From assembly GCA_017522105.1 (NCBI GenBank), contig JAFXAA010000013.1, forward strand, positions 161,804 to 225,803: a stretch of 64,000 nucleotides of DNA. Reading direction: 5' to 3'. A program made the translations under genes and the position numbers. This document shows positions 59,153-64,000 of the stretch, piece by piece (the stretch's first letter is position 1; each line of letters begins with the position of its first letter). Source of the stretch: Bacteroidales bacterium (lineage in GTDB: Bacteria > Bacteroidota > Bacteroidia > Bacteroidales > P3). Under the pieces are notes generated by a model. The model had not been told where the DNA came from, did not search any database, and saw only the letters and a list, made by a program, of their open reading frames with translations.

Positions 59153-60498
59153 AGGCTGTAGCCTATATAGTTGTGCGGGGTGAGCTTCTTGAGGCGCTCT
59201 TTGACGTCGGGCGCCACGTCAAGGGTCTCCACGAAGGTCTCTATGGTTGACGCCGTCACCTTTTCGTTGGTGCGCGTCAGCTGCTTCAGCGCCTCGTAGG
59301 GGTTGGGGTAGCCCACCGAGCGCAGGATGGTCTGTATGGCTTCGGCCACCACGGCCCAGTTGTTCTCCAGGTCGCGCTCCAGGGCTTGCTCGTTGAGCAG
59401 CAGTTTGCCGAGGCCTTTCTCCAGCGAGGCGATGGATATCATGGTGTGCGCTATCGGCACACCGATGTTGCGGCTCACCGTGCTGTCCGTCAGGTCGCGC
59501 TGCATGCGGCTGATAGGCAGCTTGTGGCTTAGGTGCTCAAAGATGGCGTTGGCCAGCCCGAGGTTGCCCTCGGCGTTCTCAAAGTCTATGGGGTTCACTT
59601 TGTGCGGCATGGCGCTGCTGCCCACTTCGCCGGCCTTTATCTTCTGCTTGAAGTACTCCATGGAGACGTATGTCCATACGTCGCGGCAGAGGTCTATGAG
59701 GATGACGTTGATGCGCTTGCAGGCGTCAAACCAGGCGGCCATCATGTCGTAGTTCTCTATCTGGGTGGTGAGCTGCTGGCGCTCGAGGCCGAGGTGGTTC
59801 TTCACGAAGTCGTTGCCGAAGGCGCGCCAGTCCACCTCCGGGAAGGCTGCCAGATGGGCGTTGAAGTTACCCGTGGCGCCGCCGAACTTGGCGGTGAATG
59901 GTATGCGCTCCAGCTCCTCTATCTGGCGGCGCAGGCGGTAGGCGAAAACGCCCCACTCCTTGCCCAGCGTGGTGGGCGATGCCGGCTGCCCGTGGGTGTG
60001 GGCCAGCATGGGTATGTCCTTCCACTCCTCGGCGCGCTCGTCGAGCATGGCCTGCAGGCGGCGGTAGGCAGGCAGCAGCACATCGTCGTGGCACTCTTTC
60101 ATGCTCAGCGGCACGCTGGTGTTGTTGATGTCCTGCGACGTCAGGCCGAAGTGTATGAACTCCTTGAGCTCTGCGAGGCCCATCTCGTCAAACTTGCCCT
60201 TCAGGAAGTACTCCACGGCTTTCACGTCGTGGTTGGTCACCTTCTCTATGTCCTTGATGGCCTGCGCATCCTCGTCGGTGAAGGTGCGGTATATGTCGCG
60301 CAGGGCCTCGGCCTTCGAGGCCACGGCGGCCAGCTGCGGGCGCAGCGTCTTCAGCCTCTCGCTGAGGGCTATGAAGTACTCCACTTCCACGCGGACACGG
60401 TATTTTATCAGCGCCCCTTCGCTGAAGTATTTGGCCAGGGGTTCGCATTTGCTGCGGTAGCGCCCGTCGATGGGCGACACGGCATTCAGACTGTTCAT
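59149..60498 (-). CDS. purB: Adenylosuccinate lyase
   Basis: 449 residues. Two steps of purine synthesis (SAICAR and adenylosuccinate cleavage). Motifs: the signature loop GSSAMPHKVNPIDFENAEGN, HTHGQPASPTTLGKEWG and FGLTSQDINNTSVPLSMKEC, in the order for the shorter, bacterial form. Overlaps the ABC exporter gene by 4 bp and follows the PHP phosphatase gene by 3 nt. Confidence 0.95.
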   Translation of the reverse strand: MNSLNAVSPIDGRYRSKCEPLAKYFSEGALIKYRVRVEVEYFIALSERLKTLRPQLAAVASKAEALRDIYRTFTDEDAQAIKDIEKVTNHDVKAVEYFLKGKFDEMGLAELKEFIHFGLTSQDINNTSVPLSMKECHDDVLLPAYRRLQAMLDERAEEWKDIPMLAHTHGQPASPTTLGKEWGVFAYRLRRQIEELERIPFTAKFGGATGNFNAHLAAFPEVDWRAFGNDFVKNHLGLERQQLTTQIENYDMMAAWFDACKRINVILIDLCRDVWTYVSMEYFKQKIKAGEVGSSAMPHKVNPIDFENAEGNLGLANAIFEHLSHKLPISRMQRDLTDSTVSRNIGVPIAHTMISIASLEKGLGKLLLNEQALERDLENNWAVVAEAIQTILRSVGYPNPYEALKQLTRTNEKVTASTIETFVETLDVAPDVKERLKKLTPHNYIGYSL

Positions 60499-60501
60499 TG
60501 C

Positions 60502-61239
60502 TTATAGCGTATTGTTCAAAAACTGGTATTTCTCTATCAGCTTCTCCACCTTGCGGTTGTTGCTCAAGTCGCGCAGAGCCTGGGCGTACATGGTGTTGTG
60601 CGTGTCGGTGCCCATGAACTCCACCCATCCGCGCTCCAGCATCTCGTGGGCGCGGCGCTTGGCTTCTTCGCCGTAGAAGCCGCCGAGCGAGAGGGCGTTT
60701 ATCTGGAAGTACACGCCCTGGTTCTTCAGCTGCTCCATGCGCATGCCGTTGGTGTTCAGGTAGGGGTAGCGCTCCGGGTGGGCCAGGATCACCTCGTAAC
60801 CCTTCATCTGCATGTCGAAAATCAGCTCGTCGCTGCCCATCATCTGCTGATGCAGCGAAAACTCCACGAGCACGTACCTGCCGCCCACCTTGAGGAATCG
60901 GGGGTTCTCCAGGCGTTGGGCGAAGCCGCTGTCGATGCGGTATTCCCCTCCGATGCCGGCAAGCTCAATCTCCAAACCTTCGTCCTTGGCCTGCTTCACC
61001 ACCTCCTCGTAGCGCCGCCTTATGTCGTCTTCGTCGTTGGGGAAGCGTGGATGCTGGAAGTGCGGGGTTATGATTACCTTCTTGTAGCCCACAGCCTGGA
61101 GGGTCTGCAGGCACTCTATCGTCTCTTCTATGCACTTCGAGCCGTCGTCCACACGCGGCACGAGGTGGCAATGCATGTCTGTGACCAGTGGCGCGAAGAT
61201 GGGGCGCGCTTCGTATTTCTTCTTGAAAAGTCTTAGCAT
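60502..61239 (-). CDS. PHP-type tyrosine-protein phosphatase (CpsB/YwqE-like)
   Basis: 245 residues. Metal-dependent PHP phosphatase: TDMHCHLVPRVDDGSKCIEE (first His pair), VIITPHFQHPRFPN, GIGGEYRIDSGF, ILAHPERYPYL and EFMGTDTHN supply the metal-binding residues. In other bacteria such enzymes dephosphorylate tyrosine kinases controlling capsule or exopolysaccharide synthesis; no such kinase is in the window. Operon with murA and purB. Confidence 0.9.
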   Translation of the reverse strand: MLRLFKKKYEARPIFAPLVTDMHCHLVPRVDDGSKCIEETIECLQTLQAVGYKKVIITPHFQHPRFPNDEDDIRRRYEEVVKQAKDEGLEIELAGIGGEYRIDSGFAQRLENPRFLKVGGRYVLVEFSLHQQMMGSDELIFDMQMKGYEVILAHPERYPYLNTNGMRMEQLKNQGVYFQINALSLGGFYGEEAKRRAHEMLERGWVEFMGTDTHNTMYAQALRDLSNNRKVEKLIEKYQFLNNTL

Positions 61240-61252
61240 ATCGGGTAGTTCT

Positions 61253-62569
61253 TTATATTCTTCTGATGTCGGCTCCCAGGCGGCGCAGGCGCTCGTCGAT
61301 GTGTTGGTAGCCGCGGTCTATCTGTTCAATATTGTCTATGCGGCTCTTGCCTTCGGCGCTGAGGGCCGCGATGAGCAGCGCCACGCCGGCGCGGATGTCG
61401 GGCGAGGCCATGCGCACTCCGCGCAACTTGTGCTCGCGGTCGAGGCCTATCACCGTGGCGCGGTGCGGGTCGCAGAGTATTATCTGTGCCCCCATGTCAA
61501 TCAGCTTGTCCACGAAGAACAGGCGGCTCTCAAACATCTTCTGGTGTATCAGTACGCTCCCCTTGGCCTGCGTGGCCACCACGAGGGCTATGCTTATCAA
61601 GTCGGGCGTGAAACCCGGCCACGGCGCGTCGGCCACGGTCATGATGCTGCCGTCCATGAAGCGTTCTATCTCGTAGTGCTCCTGTGCCGGCACGTACAGG
61701 TCGTCGCCCCGCTGCCACACCTCTATGCCCAGCCTGCGGAACACCTGCGGTATCAACCCCAGGTGCTGCACCTGTGCGTTCTTGATGGTCAGGTCGCTCT
61801 GCGTCATGGCTGCCATGCCTATGAACGAGCCCACCTCAATCATGTCGGGCAGCAGGCGGTGTGTGCAGCCGTGCAGTTCCTTGACGCCGCGTATGGTCAG
61901 CAGGTTGCTCCCCACGCCGCTAATCTTCGCCCCCATGCTGTTGAGCATGTTGCACAGTTGGTATACGTACGGTTCGCAGGCGGCATTCATGATGGTCGTT
62001 GTGCCCTTGGCCATGACAGCGGCCATCACGATGTTCGCCGTGCCGGTGACCGAGGCCTCGTCGAGCAGCATGTAGCAGCCCTTGAGGCGCTTGGCCTTCA
62101 CCGTGTAGGCGCCGCGTTTGTAGTCCACCTCGGCACCGAGGCGTTCCATGCCTATGAAGTGGGTGTCCAGCCGGCGGCGTCCTATCTTGTCGCCCCCTGG
62201 CTGCGGCACCACGGCCTGGCCGAAGCGCGCCAGCAGCGGTCCCACAAGCATGATGCTGCCCCTCAGGGTGCCGGCCTGTTCGCGGTACTCGGGGCTCGTC
62301 AGCACGTCGAGGTTCACACGGTCGGCCTCAAACTCAAAGGCCCTCCCGCTCTCGCAGAGTGCCGTGTGGTCTTCCCTCACGCTGACGCCCAGCAGCTTCA
62401 GCAGGTCTATCAACTTGTTGACATCGCGTATGTCGGGCACGTGCTCTATGCGCACCTTCTCGCCGGTGAGCAGCACGGCGCAGAGCACCTGCAGGGCTTC
62501 GTTCTTGGCGCCTTGCGGCACAATCTCGCCCTTCAGGCGGTGTCCGCCAGTGATCTCAAAGCTTGCCAT
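61253..62569 (-). CDS. murA: UDP-N-acetylglucosamine 1-carboxyvinyltransferase, Asp in place of the active-site Cys
   Basis: 438 residues. First committed step of peptidoglycan synthesis. GAKNEALQVLCAVLLTGEKV carries the conserved Lys22; the active-site loop reads VPQPGGDKIGRRRLDTHFIG, so Asp127 stands where most MurA enzymes have the Cys attacked by fosfomycin. Asp at this place is known to make MurA insensitive to that drug. Starts 1 base after the DUF4290 stop. Confidence 0.95.
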   Translation of the reverse strand: MASFEITGGHRLKGEIVPQGAKNEALQVLCAVLLTGEKVRIEHVPDIRDVNKLIDLLKLLGVSVREDHTALCESGRAFEFEADRVNLDVLTSPEYREQAGTLRGSIMLVGPLLARFGQAVVPQPGGDKIGRRRLDTHFIGMERLGAEVDYKRGAYTVKAKRLKGCYMLLDEASVTGTANIVMAAVMAKGTTTIMNAACEPYVYQLCNMLNSMGAKISGVGSNLLTIRGVKELHGCTHRLLPDMIEVGSFIGMAAMTQSDLTIKNAQVQHLGLIPQVFRRLGIEVWQRGDDLYVPAQEHYEIERFMDGSIMTVADAPWPGFTPDLISIALVVATQAKGSVLIHQKMFESRLFFVDKLIDMGAQIILCDPHRATVIGLDREHKLRGVRMASPDIRAGVALLIAALSAEGKSRIDNIEQIDRGYQHIDERLRRLGADIRRI

Positions 62570-63193
62570 TTATTTCTTCTTTTTCTTTTTCTTGCGTTTG
62601 GCCTCGTTGGCCTCCTTCTTCGCCGCTGCGGCCTCCATGGCGTTCAGCAGATCCTGCGACGGCGTGAAGGTGAACCCTTCGGGCAGCCGCAGCCGCCCGT
62701 CGCTGAGCTCGCCCAGCTGCTCGGCTATCAGCGCGTCGTCCACTGTGTTGCGGTTCCACTGCAGATACTGCCGCTTCATGGCGTGGGCTATCTGTCCCGT
62801 CAGCACCGTGCGCTCTTCGCACTCCGGCATCTCGGCCACAGCCTTCACCATGTCCTCCAGCGCACGCCCGTAGTGGCGGTAGCGTATCGACCCCTCGTGG
62901 TACTTGATCCGTTGCGGGCGGATGTTCTCCGTCTCCTCGCGGCTGATCTCGTAGGGGCAGTCCACGTCCAGCCCATAGTCGGCCATCATCATCATGTGGT
63001 CCCACAGGATGTGCTTGTAGTCTGTGCGCTCCTTGATTTTGGGGTTCACGTGGGCCATCACGTCGATGATGGTGTTGGCCATCGCCGTGCGTTCACCGCG
63101 GTCGGCAATGGTCTTGCAGTAGTCCACCATCTTGGCCACGTGGCGCCCGTAGTCGCTAATCTTCAGTTGTTCGCGTTGTGTGTTGTATTCCAT
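62570..63193 (-). CDS. DUF4290 family protein
   Basis: 207 residues, all-helical. MEYNTQREQLKISDYGRHVA and KPKIKERTDYKHILWDHMMM-like sequence (here NPKIKERTDYKHILWDHMMM) mark DUF4290, a conserved Bacteroidetes family of unknown role that usually lies directly before murA, as here. The C-terminus is a lysine-rich tail (KRKKKKKKK) that may bind nucleic acid or membrane. First clearly conserved gene of the murA operon. Confidence 0.9.
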   Translation of the reverse strand: MEYNTQREQLKISDYGRHVAKMVDYCKTIADRGERTAMANTIIDVMAHVNPKIKERTDYKHILWDHMMMMADYGLDVDCPYEISREETENIRPQRIKYHEGSIRYRHYGRALEDMVKAVAEMPECEERTVLTGQIAHAMKRQYLQWNRNTVDDALIAEQLGELSDGRLRLPEGFTFTPSQDLLNAMEAAAAKKEANEAKRKKKKKKK

Positions 63194-63226
63194 TCAGTGT
63201 TTGGTGTTCAGTGTTTAGTGTTCAGT
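63194..63226. repeat. Short TGTTCAGTGTTTAG-type tandem repeat
   Basis: Two and a half units of CAGTGTTTGGTGTT / CAGTGTTTAGTGTT lie between the DUF4290 gene and the outer-membrane-like gene and overlap the latter's stop codon. Confidence 0.6.
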
Positions 63227-63821
63227 ACGGCCAGGGCCCGCTGTATATCTCCCAGTGCGGCGCATAGGGGCCGTACCACGGATGGCCGTAGGGCGGATGC
63301 CACAGGCTGCCGTAGCGGTCGTGCACAAATTGGAAGTGCATCCCTATCATGCTGCCGTTGTCCAGCGCATACTCCATGCCGCCGCTGATGGCAGTGGCCT
63401 CGATGGGCACCGCCCCGTCGAGCCACAAGGGTTGCGCGTAGCCCGACACATGGGCCACCGAGCCCCACAGTGTCAGCCTGTCGTTGGGCCTGTAGGTGGC
63501 GCTGACCCACAGCGCCCCGGCCTTTGTGCCCTCTTTGCGCGGTGCCAGGCTGCGTTCGCCGCGCCCCTGCAGGGTGTAGCCACCTGCAGGCAGCAGGCTC
63601 CCGGCCGCCGCCAGGCCGCCGCTCACCGTCAGCCGCTCGCTGGCGTGGTAGGTGACGCTCGGCGCCGTCCACATGAGCGACTGCGCACGGCCGTAGCCGG
63701 CCTCCGCGGTGACCCCCGTCGACAGGTGGAACCGCCACCGCGACGTGTCAGACTCCTGTCCGTTGGCCAACGGCATCAGGCTCAGGGCCATAAGCAGCAA
63801 TATGTATGCTCTTTTGGTCAT
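63222..63821 (-). CDS. Predicted outer-membrane beta-barrel protein, small
   Basis: 199 residues from ATG 63821. Signal peptide (AYILLLMALSLMPLANG), then alternating amphipathic strands (FHLSTGVTAEAGYGRAQSLM, YHASERLTVSGGLAAAGSLL, GALWVSATYRPNDRLTLWGS, ISGGMEYALDNGSMIGMHFQ) typical of a barrel of eight or so strands, and a Pro/Trp/Tyr-rich C-terminus (HPPYGHPWYGPYAPHWE). Function unknown. Same strand as the murA operon, 28 bp before DUF4290. Confidence 0.75.
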   Translation of the reverse strand: MTKRAYILLLMALSLMPLANGQESDTSRWRFHLSTGVTAEAGYGRAQSLMWTAPSVTYHASERLTVSGGLAAAGSLLPAGGYTLQGRGERSLAPRKEGTKAGALWVSATYRPNDRLTLWGSVAHVSGYAQPLWLDGAVPIEATAISGGMEYALDNGSMIGMHFQFVHDRYGSLWHPPYGHPWYGPYAPHWEIYSGPWPY

Positions 63822-63903
63822 GTAACAAGTATATAACGCCCTCGCGTCTGAAATATTGTATGTCGCCCACAAAAAAACATCGTCACCCCTGCCGCCCTGG
63901 CAC

Positions 63904-64000
63904 GGAGTCCCTACGGAGCCCCTACGGCCGTTCTTCAGTAGTTCTTCAGTAGTTCTTCAGTCAAACACTGAAGAACTACTGAAGAACTACTGAAGAACGG
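63904..64000. repeat. 11-nt modular repeat, locus 4 (perfect hairpin, cut by window end)
   Basis: Two modules of the CCCTACGGAG type are followed by CCGTTCTTCAG and TAGTTCTTCAG modules. Arms 63928-63961 and 63967-64000 form a perfect 34-bp stem with a CAAAC loop. The element probably continues past the window. Confidence 0.9.

Overview
The window reads as chromosome of an uncultured, fairly GC-rich Bacteroidales bacterium, probably from a gut or similar anaerobic habitat. The evidence is Bacteroidetes-type promoters throughout (TTTG-N19/20-TAnnTTTG, usually TATCTTTGCA or TACTTTTGCA), almost no Shine-Dalgarno sites, type IX secretion tails of both the A kind (a 2,677-residue surface protein) and the B kind (CHU_C), a serine palmitoyltransferase for sphingolipids, and Bacteroidetes-restricted families (DUF6266, DUF4290, DUF4175, WbqC). 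The placement comes from these features and not from a database search.

Layout. 1-4605, plus strand: tail of a membrane protein, a tRNA-dihydrouridine synthase, a cupin, then a tightly overlapping HxlR regulator / zinc-macrodomain / SirTM-class sirtuin / flavin-binding oxidase-like operon. 4850-7401, minus strand: DnaQ-like exonuclease, WYL regulator, DUF4143-type ATPase. 7434-9250: an AT-rich island with a truncated peptidyl-tRNA hydrolase fragment, a broken cysteine-rich secreted protein and a small lipoprotein, unlike its surroundings. 9342-15245: small HTH protein, a structured RNA candidate, rubrerythrin, a radical SAM protein, an HExxH protein, smpB, aspartate kinase, a polytopic membrane protein. 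15291-29294: GH78 rhamnosidase, aroB, DUF6266, tRNA-Lys, a TPR/rsmA/MntP-like operon, a U32 protein, WbqC, mnmG, ybeY and an RsbW-like kinase. 29763-41908: DUF4175, SDR, a two-sigma-factor locus, sphingolipid genes, deoC and rpiB. 41909-42670 is an AT-rich intergenic region that could be an origin. 42671-45601: nadA, DUF3267, a prolyl-tRNA editing protein and a pseudouridine synthase. 45683-63821, minus strand: the giant secreted protein, then an operon-like run of DUF4290, murA, a PHP phosphatase, purB, an ABC exporter, a CHU_C protein, nadK and a small membrane protein.

The most striking system lies at 34075-38309. Two paralogous ECF sigma factors each carry a transmembrane helix and a predicted periplasmic domain, so the sigma factor itself appears to be membrane anchored. 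They flank two small lipoproteins. A bipartite motif, TGTCAGATTTYG then 10 nt then GKGTATTATA, occurs with exact spacing upstream of both sigma genes and of the lipoprotein pair, which looks like an autoregulated promoter.

The intergenic DNA is unusually rich in structured repeats. An 11-nt modular repeat family that builds large hairpins occurs at four loci (29.5, 42.5, 54.1 and 63.9 kb). A perfect 55-bp tandem array lies at 54.3-54.8 kb. A mosaic of palindromes at 4.6-4.9 kb is partly repeated, inverted, at 10.7 kb. Repeat-derived sequence also appears to have entered two genes in frame (macrodomain protein and ABC exporter).
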